A stretch of 64,000 nucleotides of DNA, from positions 248,001 to 312,000 of the forward strand of contig CM072806.1 of NCBI GenBank assembly GCA_037013495.1, in the 5' to 3' direction. The notes below the pieces were generated by a model. That model made no database searches. It was not told the origin of the DNA and saw only the letters and a list, made by a program, of their open reading frames with translations. Shown one piece after another: positions 45,081 through 58,450 of this stretch (position 1 is the first letter of the stretch; each line of letters opens with the position of its first letter). The stretch comes from Hippophae tibetana (Eukaryota; Streptophyta; Magnoliopsida; Rosales; Elaeagnaceae). The position numbers and the translations under genes were made by a program.

Positions 45081-46057
45081 TTGCCACTATAACTCTTGAA
45101 TTTTTTTGGAACAATTTGGACTGGACTGACCCACTTGCTATGTGAAATTATAAATATCACACCTACTTCTAATAGCTTGATAACTTCTTTCTTAACCACT
45201 TCCATCATTGGCAGATTCAATTGCCATTATGGTTATCTCGTTGGTTTGGCATCATCTTCAAGTATTATTGTATGCATACACATAAAGGTGCTAATTCTCT
45301 TAATGTCGGTAATTATCCACCCAATGGTTGATTTGTATTCTCTGAATATACAGATTAAAAGTTTTCTTGAATATCTGAAAGCTTAGATGCCATAATCACT
45401 AAAAATGTGTCTCCTTCTCCTAAGTATACATATTTTAGATGTTTTTGGGAGAGGTTTAAGCTCTAAGGTGAGTGCCTATATAATGGAAGGAAAACTTTTC
45501 TCATTAGACATGGGAATAGAACTATAGGAAATATTGTACCTTGGGTTTATCTTTGTATAAGAGTCAAGAGAGGCATCAATCTTCTTCAATTCCTACAGTC
45601 TATCAATATATGCTTTTTCATCACTTAGGTTTTTGGTTTTTGGTTTTCATGCTATCTCTTATGACAACCTTCAATAGATCTATACTTTTGACATCAATCA
45701 TTTAATGTGCTAAAAAGTCAAGCACATCAATAGAAAAATAAGAATTATAATTATGAGAGTAACTTATTACTTAAAAATATTGAAATGAATAACCTCTCCA
45801 TCAAACTCCATAGTTAGTGTTCAAATATGCACATATATCTTTGTTTGGGCAGTTTTCATGAATGGTCTATCCAAAAGCAAGGGTTTGAACTTAATAGTAG
45901 AGTCATCTCTCATGTTAAACACATAGAAATAGACTAGGAAGATAAGCTTACTAACTTGCATATATTCAAAACTCCCTTTGGATAAGCATTAGATCGATTA
46001 AAGAGTTCGATAACTATTCCAGTTTCTTTAAGGGGATCAAGATTTTCAGTAACATAA

Positions 46058-46282
46058 TTAAGGTATAACATTAATTGAAGCTCTAAGATTTAGTATAGTC
46101 TTTCCAAATTTAATGTTTCCTATAACGCATGGTATAATCAAACTACATGGATCCTTGTGTTTTTGTGAAAGTTTTCTTTGTAAGATTGTCGACACATTTT
46201 CTCTAATATTCAAAACTTCATTGCCTTTGAGCTTCTTCATGTTAATGCATAGTTTGTTGAGAAATTTAGCAGAGCGTGACAC
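46058..46282 (-). pseudogene. Element F protease region
   Basis: A 74-codon stretch ending PCVIGNIKFGKTILNLRASINVIP. It resembles the gypsy 'ALCDLGASINLMP' protease site, but the catalytic Asp-Leu-Gly reads Asn-Leu-Arg. Confidence 0.75.
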
Positions 46283-46399
46283 TTACTTGATTGCATCCAA
46301 TAGTAGAATATTAACCTGTACCTTCCAAAAAGTTTCTTAGACTTCTTGCTCATGTACCTCCTTCTTGATTTTGCAAACTTACTAGGAAAAGGAATAAGA

Positions 46400-47960
46400 G
46401 GTTCATAAGTAGAAATTTGAACTTTAGATTATACCTTAGGTGGTTGTTTTACTTCCTTTTTATTAGTTGTATTGTTTTCCACTTTGTCAAAATTGTTTGT
46501 TTATTCTTGAATTAGTTTATCCTTATTGTCATTTTTTTGGATTGTTCCTCGTGAGTTTCTCCAAGATGTTTACAGCTTCTCAATGATATATCATTAGCAT
46601 TTTCTCAAGGATTGGCCATTGGTTGAGAGGTGAGTTTTCCAAATTGTTGCACTTATAGACTCCCAACGGTAGTAACTAACTGACTGAATCCATTTTCAAA
46701 GTTCTTGATAACATATTTTGTATCTTGCTGAAACCTAAGTGATTCTTGTTGGAACTTGATAGTGTCATGTTGGAATTCAGTGGTGTTGAATACTATCGTA
46801 TTTATCAAATCCTCTAAATATTTACCTAAAGGTGTAAGAGGATTTTGTGGTCTTACTTGATGAGGTTATTGGCCTTTTGGAAAAGGATAATTTGGTGGAT
46901 TACTAGAGACAATTGCTTAATTGCCTCCAAAATAGCTAAAGTTAGGTTGATCCTTCCAATGAGGATTATAGGTGTTAGAGTAGGGATCATATTTTTTCCT
47001 ATGTTGTTCTTGTTATCCTTTCATAGCATTTGTTTGTTCAACATTATGATCTTGAATAGTATGACACATGTATATTTGGTGTCAAATGTCAGTGCAAATT
47101 ACACAAGCTTGAACTTCTTTGATGGCTAATTATTGTACAATTGAAATACGGGTGCTTAGTTGTTGTTCAATACTATTAGGAATTCCTACTTCGTTGACAT
47201 TTTGATGCCAATTGGAATGGGTGCAAAACTATTGAGCATTTATAACCATAGTGGCAATCAAATTCTTTGTAGTTTCAGAAGTCTTATTAACCAAAACTCT
47301 ACCACTTGGTGCATCTATCATGTTTTTGTTCATGGGTATCAATACCTCATAAAATTATTGAATTACGAGTTGCTTACTTATTTGATGATGAGGGAAACTA
47401 ACACATAATTTTTTTTGAACTGTTATGAACACTCATATAAGGTCTCCCCATTGTACTGTTGAACACTACAAATTTCTTTTCTGATTATAGTAGCCCTAGA
47501 AGTTAAAAAATATTTCTCCAAAGAAGAGTTGTTTAATCTCATTCCAAGTATTTATTGTCCCAGATAATAAGTAGTAAAACCATTCTTTAGCGCAACTTGT
47601 TAAAGAGAATGAAAATTCTCTAAATTTTACTTGTTTTTCTAGTAATGCCATTAGATTTCATATTATAAGAGACCATATGAAATTCCTTTAGATGTTTGTT
47701 TGGGTTCTCACCAGCTAGACTTCAAAAAGTAGGCAAGAGATGAATCATGCCAGATTTTAATTCAAAAGTAGCATCTTTGTTATTGTATTGAATACATAAT
47801 GATTGTAAATCTAAACATAATGTTACCATCTCTCTAAGAATTTGATTGAGATTATTCACAATAATTTCTATATGGATGAAATGATTCGAATCGTCATATG
47901 AATTGATTGAACTTGGAAGACCTATCTAAATCGCTTGCTCAAGAAATTGTGAATTTTATC
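46400..47960 (-). pseudogene. Element F gag region
   Basis: The position between the primer-site remnant and the protease, with short gag-like stretches on the minus strand interrupted by frequent stops. The plus-strand frames here (46845-47408) are antisense shadows. No single gag motif is secure. Confidence 0.45.
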
Positions 47961-48170
47961 TTACATTGTAGCATGTGTTCATTCACAGTTACTCTAAAAA
48001 TCAAATAAAAATTATAAACAAATTAAGTAAAAATAAATAAAAATAAAAGATAGAGAAAAATATATTTTTAAATTTTTAATAAGATTTTTTAAATTTAATT
48101 TTTTTAAATATAAAATACTTAAAATAAATAAGAGTTAACTTAACTTAAATTTCCAACGAAACGACACCAA

Positions 48171-50649
48171 AATTGATGAATTTTAAATAAACAGTTAATT
48201 TATACTTTACTTAAAATTATTTAAAATGTCGTAAATTAGTATATAACAAGTAAGGGTCTTTTCCGTACAGTATTTTGGAAACTAACTTCTATTTATTGAA
48301 AATAGATGTTTTGATTTTGTAAATATAAAATTAAATCTATCGATTAAATATAAATAAAGATAAAAACAAAATATAAGTATTACGATAAAACTAGAACAAA
48401 AGAATGATTGCAGGATCATTCTTCAATACTAACATATATTTGAAATCGAAAAAAGCATATCCTATTCTCATATTCTTTAATTATATGAACTTAGAGAAAT
48501 TCACAAATACAAAAATCTCCACTTCTCTTATAGATTTGTTGAACTAAACAAGCTTTTAATTCAAACACTTTTTAATAGACAATCTAAAGTAAACTCTCTA
48601 AATTTAATCTATCAAAAATATTAATTTTAAAAGAAGTAATTGGATTAAGGTTAAACATACAAGTTCAGTTTAATCATCTTGAATCTCATTGAAATCAATT
48701 TATCACTAATTATTTAAATTGATCAAGTGATTACATACCTGATCAACTAAATTGATTAACGATGAATGAATTTGATTATTTAATTATACATTGAAATAAT
48801 CAAATAAATTTAGAATTAATACATAATCAAAAAGAATAGTTAAATATAATATTGCATAACTTATCAAATATTACGATCCATGTTTATTTCTTTGAAATCG
48901 CTTATAATTAATTATAAATTAGCTATTCATATCATACAATAAATTCAAAAAATTATTCATAAAAACAATAAAAGAAAGTAAAAGAAATCTTAGATTTTTT
49001 TGTCTTTAATTTTGATTTTTAAATACTTTAATTATTTATTGAATCATCTTCTTATCAATTGTTATCTCCAACTTAATTTTATATTTTTTATATTTTCTTA
49101 ATTTTCGTACAATTATGATACTGCTTATATTTTATAAAGTGTTATTTTGTATTTATATTAAAAATATTTATCTATTTTTGCAAGTAATATTAAATGGGTG
49201 ACATGTGGCAACTAGGGAAATTAAAAGCTTAATAGTACACGTAAGGATCTTTAATTACATTAATATTACGATTCAAATCTATTAGGAATTGAGTAACTCT
49301 TATCTAAATAGCTAAAGTAAAAATATTTAGTTGATGATACTTTATATAATAAATGATTATATATAATTGAACTAGACATATTATAAATATTGTTAAAATA
49401 TGTTTACCCATTAATATTCATATATGTCATTTCATAACCATGTGAGAGACTATCTTAATTATGAGTGTTTTAGTTGGCCTGTTGTTGTAACACCTTAGCA
49501 TTTGATTTACTCGGTGATACCTAAATTAGTAGGATACGATGTCTTGAATCTTAATACCTTAATATTTATCGTGGGTCATAGGTTATCTCAGAAGTCGTGA
49601 AATCCATTATGTTTGTTCTCATGTGTTAAATACTAGTTTCCTTTTTAGCAATCTAAAACTTGAAAAGATGCATACAATATATAATGTGATTACAAATAGT
49701 TATTCATACGTATTATGAGTACTCAAAGAAAAGATGTAATAGAAGAGATAAAATAGAGATAATGATTTTGGTAGTGTTACGAATTAACTGTGCATGATTG
49801 AATTATACCTAATGATTATATTAATGGATTACTCAAACTATTTTAATTTGGGTAAATACTAATGGTAACATTCAAAATTTTTGTTCTAATTTTATATCAT
49901 AATAACTCTTAAATTAATAAGATTAATAATTAATTAATATGTTAATTAATGTATAGAGTTTTATGTAAATTTTAATTTATAGTTACATCAATCTCTAAGT
50001 GTGTTTCATAATAACAACTGAATAATGTTGCTTCTAAGATAAATAAATATTTAATTTAAAATTAATTATTTAGTAATCAAAATGAACATTTATTAATAAG
50101 ACATTTTTTAGAATCATAAATATTAAATAATTATGTAAGAGTATTTGAACAAATGCTAAATGTTTAAAGCTTTTACAATAAGCAATGATGTTTTAGTAAT
50201 TAGATTCGATATTGGATTAATTTAGGCACTAAAAAGGGAATAAAACTCCTTTATTTGCTGTGTAATAGAGCAAGAGAAGAGTATGGGAATGAGATTCTTT
50301 ATAGCAAATAATTTGATTATATGCGGGACTCTTTAAGTTGAGACAAAATAGAAGTTGTAATCCTAATCAAATTGTATTAGGTTTGCTTGTTTTTTAAATA
50401 CCCCATTACCCTACACTATCGTCAGCCAAAATCAAGAGAAAATTGAAGACTACATTCAATTGAGCGATTTTGGGGAGAACAAAAATTACCTGATTACTAT
50501 TGTAGGAATACGGTTCTTGGTTTGGTAAATTTTTATTCTCGAAGAACATCAATATTTACCCATAAGGAGTAATAGTTGGAGAATAAGAGATGATTTTTTA
50601 TGTACTTGGTGATCGTACGAACACCTACATCTTCCTTTCACCATCATTG
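48171..50649. other. AT-rich spacer between elements F and G
   Basis: The segment next to 48170 would be the 5' LTR of F, but no matching copy was recognised left of 42560. It contains the first copy of a dispersed repeat at 49241-49702. No gene is supported. Confidence 0.5.
49241..49702. repeat. Dispersed repeat, copy 1
   Basis: About 460 bp that aligns, diverged, with 56788-57218 and 57222-57525. Shared landmarks are TCTTTAATTACAT, TTGAGTAAC, ACACCTTAG/ACACCTTGAT, TTACTCG, the TGT/TGCAT...CTTAATA block, GTTATCTCA and the terminal TATAAT..GATTACAA. Confidence 0.7.
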
Positions 50650-51365
50650 TGTTGGGTTTTCCTTTTGATTTGGAGGAGCCCAAGGGAAGCCCACGTGGCT
50701 TAAAATCCCATGGAGTAAGAAGTGCAATTATGTCATTTCATTGCTTTAATTAATAAACTCATTTAGGGTTTGTTGCGTGTGAAAAATCTGAAGAGAAAAA
50801 CGAGTGCAAAAAAACAGCGACTCCTGTAGAAAAACTGCTCTCAGTTTTCAGTTTCTCCTTCTCCAGCAAGCGTTCATCAAGTGCTCCGATCGAAGGTCGT
50901 TTGTGGTCCGATTAAGCTAAAATTTTGCAGTTACGTTCATGACTCAAGACTCTTTAATCTATACGGTGGTATTTGGATTTGGCTCACCGGTTTTGGAAAT
51001 TATGAGCAGTGAACAGTCACTACGAATTGGGTTAGATCTCTCCATTTTTCATGTAATAATTGTTAATTTCCAAGAAGTGTATTCTTGATGATGTTGTTGA
51101 TTGTTTCCTTCTAGTTTTACCTAGAGAGAACTATTGTACAATTGTTTCTTAATAGTAGAAGTTTTGGAGAGGAGTGCCGTGGTTGTTTCCTTCCTACACC
51201 GGGAAGGTTTTTCCACGTAAATTGCTTGTGTTGATTTTGTGCATGTTTTTATTTTGAGCTCTATTTATTTGTTTCCAAAAAGATTCACACAAAGAAGGAG
51301 AATAAGTTTAATTCCGCTGTTTAGAGCTTGATTAAGTTCGAATAGAAATTGTGATTCTCCTAACA
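50650..51365 (+). repeat. Element G 5' LTR
   Basis: 716 bp, TG...CA, ending three bases before the primer-binding site. Confidence 0.93.
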
Positions 51366-51436
51366 AAGTGGTATCAGAGCTGTGGTTATTATTGTGGAAT
51401 TTATTGTGTTGAATAATAGAAGAAAATTTGAGTAGA

Positions 51437-54400
51437 ATGATTACTTTGAATGGTTCTAATTATCACACTTGGAAAGGAAAAATGGAAGATCTCTTTTATG
51501 TCAAACAATTTCATTTACCGGTGTTTGCCTCTGAAAAGCCAGAAAAGTTGTCTGAAGAAGAATGGACTTTGTTACATCGAAAAGTCTGTAGGTAGATGAT
51601 AATGTTTTGAATCATATTAGTGGAGAAATACATGCACGGTCACTATGGAATAAACTTGAAGAGTTGTATGCTCAGAAAACAGGAAATAATAAAATGTTTC
51701 TTATAAAGTAGTTGATGGCTTTAAGGTACCAAGATGGAACTCCATTGACAGATCACTTGAATACGTTCCAAGGAATAATCAATCAGTTAGCTGGAATGGG
51801 TATCAAGTTTGATGATAAGATTTAGGGGTTGTGTTTATTGGGTACGTTGCTGGACTCTTGGGAAACATTTAGAATGTCATTAAGTAACTCAGCTCCAAAT
51901 GGTGTAATCAACATGGATCTAGCTAAGAGTAGTGTTTTGAATGGAGAAATGAGAAGAAAATCACATGGGTCTTCTCAGTAGTAAGAGATTTTGGTTACAG
52001 AAAGAAGAGGGAGGAGTAAAAGCAGAGGTTTCAAGAACAAAGAAAAAGGAAGAAGCAAGTCCAACAAGTTTTCTAATGTTGAGTGTCATCATTGTGGCAT
52101 GAAAGGGCACATCACAAAATATTGTAGACAGTTGAAGCGGGATAACAAGAATAAAGACAAAGAACAAGAGGGTGATATTGGTAAGGAAAATGATCGAGTT
52201 TCCACCGCTAGTTCAGAAGACTTTCTCGTTGTTTACAATGAAGATGTTGTCAATGTTGCATGTCACGAGATTAGCTGAGTTATTGATAGTGGAGCCTTCA
52301 TTCATGCTACATCTCGAGAGGACTTCTTTACATCCTATACAGTAGGTGACTTTGGGACAGTGAAGTTGGGTAATGATGGCTTGGTTAAAGTCATTGGTAT
52401 TGGAGATGTGTGTTTGGAGATGAATAATGGCACGAGGCTACTTCTTAGAGGGATAAAACATATTCCTGAAATTCGTTTGAACTTGATCTCTGCAGGTAAA
52501 CTTGATGATGAAGGATATTGCAATACCTTTAGTAATGGTCAATGGAAACTTACTAAAGGTGCTATGGTTGTTGCTCGTGGGAATAAGCATTCCAATTTGT
52601 ATATACTGCAGGCGAGACTCTTTAAAGGCGTTATTAATGCTGTGACAGATGAGCTCACATCAGAATTGTGGCATAAGAGACTTGCTCACATGAGTGATAA
52701 AGGCTTGGCAGTATTGACTAAAAAGAATTTTCTTTCTGGAATGAATGATGTTTGTTTAAGAATATGTACTCATTTTTTGGTAGGGAAGTAAAATAGAGTT
52801 TCTTTCAAGAGTTCCCCTCCTTCAAGAAAACAATACATACTTGATTTGGTACATTCAGATGTATGTGGTCCTATGAAGACAAAAACTTTGGGTGGTTCCA
52901 GTTATTTTGTGACCTTCATAGATGATTGTTCAAGAAAGTTATGGGTGTACACTTTGAAGAGCAAAGATCAAGTATTAGATGTGTTTAAACAGTTTCAAGC
53001 CTTAGTTGAGAGACAAACTGGGAAGAAATTGCGATGCATCAGAACAGATAATGAGGGAGAGTATTCAGGTCCTTTTGATGAGTATTGACATCAGGGTATT
53101 CGACATCAAAAGACACCTCCCAAGACTCCTTAGTTAAATGGGTTGGCTGAGAGAATGAACATGACATTGGTTGAAAGAGTAAGATGTCTTCTTTCGCAGG
53201 CTCAATTGCCAAGATCTTTCTGGGGTGAGGCTTTGAATACAGTTGTACATGTTCTTAATCTCACACCACATGTTCCTCTTTAGTTTGATGTACCAAACAG
53301 AGTTTGGACTGGCAAAGATTTTTCTTATGATCATCTTCGCATTTTTGGTTGCAAGGCATTTGTGCATATACCAAAAGATGAGAGATCTAAGCTCGATGTG
53401 AAGACACGATAGTGTATCTTTGTTGGTTATGGTCTGGATGAATTTGGCTACAGATTTTATGATCCAGTTGAGAAGAAACTGGTAAGGAGTCGTGATGTTG
53501 TGTTTATAGAGGATCAAACTATACAAGATGTTGAGAAGATAGAAAAGGGAGTCCATCAGTATATCGATGATTTGATTGACCTATATTCGGTTCCTTTATC
53601 AATACAGATGGAAAAAAATGTTCAAGATGACCAATAGGGTTTAGATGATGCAAATATGCAAGCTGAAATAGATCACCAGACTACTGATCAGTTACCAGAA
53701 CCAGAAATTCCACCCAAGAGGTCTACCAGAGACCGACGTCCTTCCACACGGTATGATACAAATGAGTATGTGTTATTTACAGATGAGGGAGACCCTCAAT
53801 GTTATACAGAAGCAATGGAAGATGGAAACAGAGCATACTGGGTTGGTGCTATGGAAGATGAGATGCAATCATCTGTATAACAATCACACGTTTGAGTTGG
53901 TAAAGTTGCCTAAGGGTAAGAGAGTTTTGAAAAACAAGTGGGTCTACAGGATGAACCAAGAAGAACACAATTCACAACCACGATACAAAGCTAGACTGGT
54001 CGTCAAGGGATTCAGTCAGAGAAAAGGTATTGATTTTGATGATATTTTCTCTCCTGTTGTGAAGATGTCTTCCATACGTGTTGTTCTAGGTCTAGCAGCA
54101 AGCTTGGATTTAGAAATTGAGAAAATGGATGTGAAAACTGCCTTTCTTCATGGTGAGTTGGAGGAAGAGATTTATATGGAGCAACCAGAGGGTTTTGAGG
54201 TTAAAGGAAAAGAGGATTACGTATGTCGGTTAAAGAAAAGCCTCTACGGGTTGAAGAAAGCACCTAGACAATGGTATAAGAAGTTTGAGTTAGTTATGGG
54301 GGAGCATGGTTACAAGAAGACTACTTCTCATCATTGTGTTTTTGTGCAGAAATTCTCTGATGATGACTTTATCATTTTATTGCTCTATGTTGATGACATG

Positions 54401-55356
54401 TTGATTGTTGGCAGAAATTCTTCAAGAATTGATAATTTGAAGAAGTAGTTGAGTAAGTCTTTTGCCATGAAGGACTTGGGGCCAGCAAAACAAATTCTTG
54501 GTATCCGAATTTGTCGAGACAAGAAAAGAAAGAAGTTGTACATGTCACAGGAACGATACATCAACAAGGTACTTGAAAGGTTTCACATGGATAAAGCTAA
54601 AGTGGTTTCTTCTCCTTTATCTAATCACTTTAAGTTGAGATCGAGTCAAGGCTCTTCAATAGATAAAGAGAAAGAAGATATGGAAAAGGTTCCATATGCC
54701 TCAGCAGTAGGAAGCTTAATGTATGCAATGGTGTGTACGAGGCCAGACATAGCTCACGCAGTTGGAGTTGTTAGTCGTTTTCTTTCGAATCCAGGAAGAG
54801 AGCATTGGGATGCAGTAAAATATATTATGAGATATCTTCGAGGTACTTCCAAGTTAACACTTAGCTTTGAAAGTGGAAAACCAGTGTTAGTTGGATACAC
54901 TGATTCAGATTTGGCAAGAGATGAAGATTCTCGTAAGTCTACTTCAGGTTATCTACTTACTTTCTCTAGTGGAGCAATTTCTTGGCAGTCAAGATTCCAA
55001 AGTGTGTTGCACTTTCTACAACAGAGGCAGAGTTTATTGCAACAACGAAAGCGTGTAAGGAGTTGTTGTGGATGAAACAGTTCTTAAGAGAACTTGGTTT
55101 CAAGTAGCAGAAATATGTGTTATTCTGCAATAATCAGAGTTCTATTCACCTAGCGAAAAACTCGGTATTTCACTCAAGATCAAAGCATATTGATGTGAGG
55201 TATCATTGGATACAGGATACTCTTAACAATAAGTTGCTTGAACTTGAGAAAATCCATACTGATGAGAATGGATCTGACATGCTAACAAAAACAGTGTCAA
55301 GAGAAAAACTTGAAGTTTGTTGTTCAATTTTCGGGATAGCGGATCCCTCAATCTAA
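51437..55356 (+). pseudogene. Element G gag-pol with many nonsense codons
   Basis: Gag starts [19 protein letters not shown] (51440) and has the zinc knuckle CHHCGMKGHITKYC (about 52087). Protease site VIDSGAFIH follows directly after a TGA at about 52279. Integrase: LWHKRLAHMS, HSDVCGPM, FIDDCSRK, RTDNEGEY. RT: QPRYKARLVVKGFSQ, EKMDVKTAFLHGELEEE, YVDDMLIVG (about 54387). RNase H: GYTDSDLARDED, KSTSGYLL, CNNQSSIHLAKN. Stops include TAG at about 51710, 51824, 53131, 53411, 53636 and 54446. Between RT start and integrase one frameshift lies near 53875, and another near 55010. Confidence 0.92.
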
Positions 55357-55375
55357 TTGGAAAATAGGGAGATTT

Positions 55376-56088
55376 GTTGGGTTTTCCTCTTGATTTGGAG
55401 GAGACCAAGGGAAGCCCATGTGGATTAAAAGCCCATGGAGTAAGAAATGAAATTATGTCATTTCATTGCTTTAATTAATAAACTCATTTAGGGTTTGTTG
55501 TGTGTGAAAAATCTGGAGAGAAAAACAAGTGCAGAAAAACAACAGCTCCTGAAAAAACTGCTCTCAGTTTTCAGTTTCTCCTTCTCCAGCAAGCGTTCAT
55601 CAAGTGCTCCGATCGAAGGTCGTTTGTGGTCCGATTAAGCTGAAATTTTGCAGTTATGTTCACGACTCAAGACTCTTTAATCTGTACGGTGGGATTTGGA
55701 TTTGGCTCACCGGTTTTTGAAATTATGAGCAGTGAACAGTGACTACGAATTAGGTTAGATCTCTCCATTTTTCTTGAAATAATTGTTAGTTTCCAAGAAG
55801 TGTATTCTTAATGATGTTGTTGATTGTTTGCCTCTAGTTTTACCTAGAGAGAATTGTTGTACAATTGTTTCTTGATAGTGAAAGTTTTGGAGAGGAGTGT
55901 CGTGGTTGTTTCCTTCCTACACCGGGAAGAGTTTTTCATGTAAATTGCTTGTGTTGATTTTGTGCATGTTTTTATTTTGAGCTCTATTTATTTGTTTCCT
56001 AAAAGATTCACACAAATAAGGAGAATAAGTTTAATTTCGCTGTTTAGAGCTTGATTAAGTTCGAATTGAAATTATGATTCTCGTAACA
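55376..56088 (+). repeat. Element G 3' LTR
   Basis: 713 bp, highly similar to the 5' LTR with scattered substitutions and small indels. Confidence 0.93.
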
Positions 56089-56787
56089 GTTTGAAAGTTC
56101 GAAAGTTACAATTAGTTGTTCCATGTTATGATGATATATTTTCTATTATAATTATTGTGATTAAATTATTAATATCATAAAGATAACAATGTGAATTTTT
56201 GTTATTATTTTTCTCATATTTTATTAAATAATAATTGGATTTTTATTGTGAAAACCATTTTCGCATCACATAATTGGTGCTACATGCAGTTCGATAACCA
56301 AAGAGACAAATGAATGTATTCTGATAGGGGCAAAATATATAAAGGGAGTCCATGGGCATTATAACCCATGAATCAACATACCAAACCGAAATCAAGCCTA
56401 GCCAAACCGATTGTTAGTTTTATAGGTCCATGTAGATCAGTTTTTGTTTTTAAAATTCAAAAATGACTGGTAGATTAGTTTCGATCGTGGGATTTACAAA
56501 CCGAAAATTACCCAAACTAACCTATGCATTGTTAGTATAAAAATTTATATTTCTAAATATTTTTAATATTTTTTTGAAAAAAAAACATGCGAAATAATTG
56601 TTTTAGAGTTATGAAATAAGCCATAATACAAATATGTTTGTATTTAAATCTTGTTAAAATTAAAATATTTTATTTGAAAAATTCTTTGATCATTGTGTCT
56701 ATTTAAAATCAATATATCAATGTATACACATAAGAATTAAATTTAAGTGAAACAATAAGAGACGTTTGTGACTATTAGTAAAAGTTT

Positions 56788-57525
56788 GTAAATAATCTTT
56801 AATTACATAATTAGTACAATCCATATTTATTGAAAATTGAGTAACCTTATTCAGGATAACTGTTATATATGCATCTAATTGAAAATATTATGTATAATAA
56901 TTGATTTAAAGAAATAGATCAAACATATTAAACACATTGTTAATATTTATTCGTTCACATATATTTCACAAAATAATCTTAATCCTTACTGATTTAACTA
57001 ACACCTTGATATTTAACTTACTCGACGATTCCCATATTATTGGAATAAGATGCATTGCATCTTAATATCTTGATATTTATGGTGAGTTTAAGATGTTATC
57101 TCACAAAATATAAAATCAATTTCGTCTATTCACATATGTTAAATAATAATTCTCTTGTTTGGTTGGTTATAACATAGATAACTATACATAATCTATAATA
57201 TGATTAATTACAATACTAAAGTATCAATTATTTACTCACATTTTTTTATCACTTGATGACCATATACAAAATAATCTTAATCATGAGTAATTTAATTGAT
57301 TACTTGCCGTAATACTTTAATATTTAAATGACTTTATGATGCTCAAAGTAGTGAGTTAAGATGCATTGTATCTTAGTATCTTGATGTTTATAATGAGCTA
57401 AAAGTTCTCACAAGATAGTAAAATTCACTTCATATGTAAATGTTAAATTACAATTACCTATTGTAGTGATCTAAGACATGGATAACATGTAATCTATAAT
57501 ATGATTGATTACAATACTAGGTATC
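56788..57525. repeat. Dispersed repeat, copies 2 and 3 in tandem
   Basis: 56788-57218 and 57222-57525 both end TCTATAATATGATTA/GATTACAATACTA. They share TGCATTG(C/T)ATCTTA, ATCTTGAT and TTATAATGAG/TTATGGTGAG blocks with each other and with 49241-49702. Confidence 0.72.
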
Positions 57526-57924
57526 AAGGGGGTAAAGTTACAACATTTAATTTGAGATGAGATGAAATTAAAAGAAAAAAATAATATTACACCATACCAA
57601 TCATCTGCTAAAAAACCAGAAAACAAATATATGCACCAAAGACAAAATTAAGGTAGACTGCATTTTTATATCTTTTGAGAAAAGCCAAAGATGCCAAACA
57701 GCTAGCTGGTGTTTTGTTTAAACTCGGTTTAAGCTCATATAGAGCTGCAAGCCTGTAACAGCATGAGACGAAACCCAATTTCTATTGCCCTAAATATCAA
57801 ACATGAGATGAGACACAACAATGAAACACGTTTCACTGAAAACACACTAGTCCCCTCCAGTATACTTAATTACATTGTACCTTCCATAGTCCACATCTGA
57901 AATTACGGAAGTTTTATTATTGTC

Positions 57925-58100
57925 GATAAGATTAAAGATAAACTAACCAGATGAATGATTTAGTTCTGTTTATTACAAATAAAAGCAACGGAATCTTATG
58001 ATACATAAATATGATAAGATTAAAGATAAACTAACCAGATGAATGATTTAGTTCTGTTTATTACAAATAAAAGCAACGGAATCTTATGATACATAAATAT
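57925..58100. repeat. Perfect 88-bp tandem duplication
   Basis: 57925-58012 and 58013-58100 appear identical, each starting GATAAGATTAAAGATAAACT. They lie in the presumed 3' UTR of the second SPPL copy. Confidence 0.95.
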
Positions 58101-58331
58101 CACAATTTTACAACAATGATCCTCGTAAACAAAATGTATGAGAATCGTAGGAGAGAACCCCAAAGTGATCTGCCTTGAATGGTATAACTCTTAAATGATG
58201 ATATGAAACTATTATCAAGTACAAAAAGTACACCATTAGGCCTCTTTTGCTCTTTGCTCCATAAGGAAATGGAGACCAAAATGATTTCTATAACGTACAC
58301 TGAAAGCATATCAATAATCCATTCTCATGTC

Positions 58332-58450
58332 TTATGCCACATGCCTCACCAGGTTGGTTTGATCAGAGCTAGTGTCGGGGTATACCTCTTCACCGTAGCT
58401 CCAAAGTTTTTCAAGTTCATGTCGCTTTAAACCCAGAAGAACAATAATTC
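58332..58450 (-). CDS. SPPL: Second SPPL copy, terminal exon
   Basis: A 119-bp exon from acceptor CTTTTAG to TAA. The C-terminal tail is diverged from the first copy, which suggests they are separate functional genes or a decaying duplicate. Confidence 0.88.

Larger units (their letters stand above)
42560..48170 (-). mobile_element. Decayed Ty3/gypsy retrotransposon F
   Basis: The minus strand carries, in gypsy order, gag (47960-46400), protease (about 46120-46060), RT (about 45080-44400), RNase H (44291-44025) and integrase (43725-42600). RT before integrase distinguishes it from the copia elements. The C-terminal integrase segment (HKLKRYYEPFAPINREN) and the long pre-protease region recall Athila/Tat-type plant gypsy elements. 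A primer-site remnant complementary to 48152-48169 matches a tRNA-Asp site at about 12 of 18 bases. LTRs were not resolved. Confidence 0.82.
50650..56088 (+). mobile_element. Tnt1-like copia retrotransposon G, inactivated
   Basis: A 5.4-kb element with LTRs 50650-51365 (716 bp) and 55376-56088 (713 bp), both TGTTGGGTTTTCC...TAACA. It has a primer-binding site TGGTATCAGAGC at 51369-51380 and a purine tract GGAAAATAGGGAGA before the 3' LTR. Coding order is gag, protease, integrase, RT, RNase H. The pol resembles the Tnt1 group. At least nine nonsense codons and a few frameshifts inactivate it. Flanking pentamers CATTG and GTTTG do not form a clean duplication. Confidence 0.94.
56089..58331. other. 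Spacer between element G and the second SPPL copy
   Basis: AT-rich. It contains two tandem copies of the dispersed repeat (56788-57218, 57222-57525). From about 57640 it holds the presumed 3' UTR of the second SPPL copy, including the 88-bp duplication. No independent gene seen. Confidence 0.6.

Noticed and set aside
42500..49200. LTR pair for gypsy element F
   Set aside because: I compared the regions left of 42560 and right of 48170 by eye and found no convincing match; either LTRs are lost or too diverged.
53134..53556. Minus-strand 140-codon frame in element G
   Set aside because: Antisense shadow of the integrase; no start context or family.
50645..56093. Target duplication for element G
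   Set aside because: Flanking pentamers CATTG and GTTTG do not match well enough to claim.
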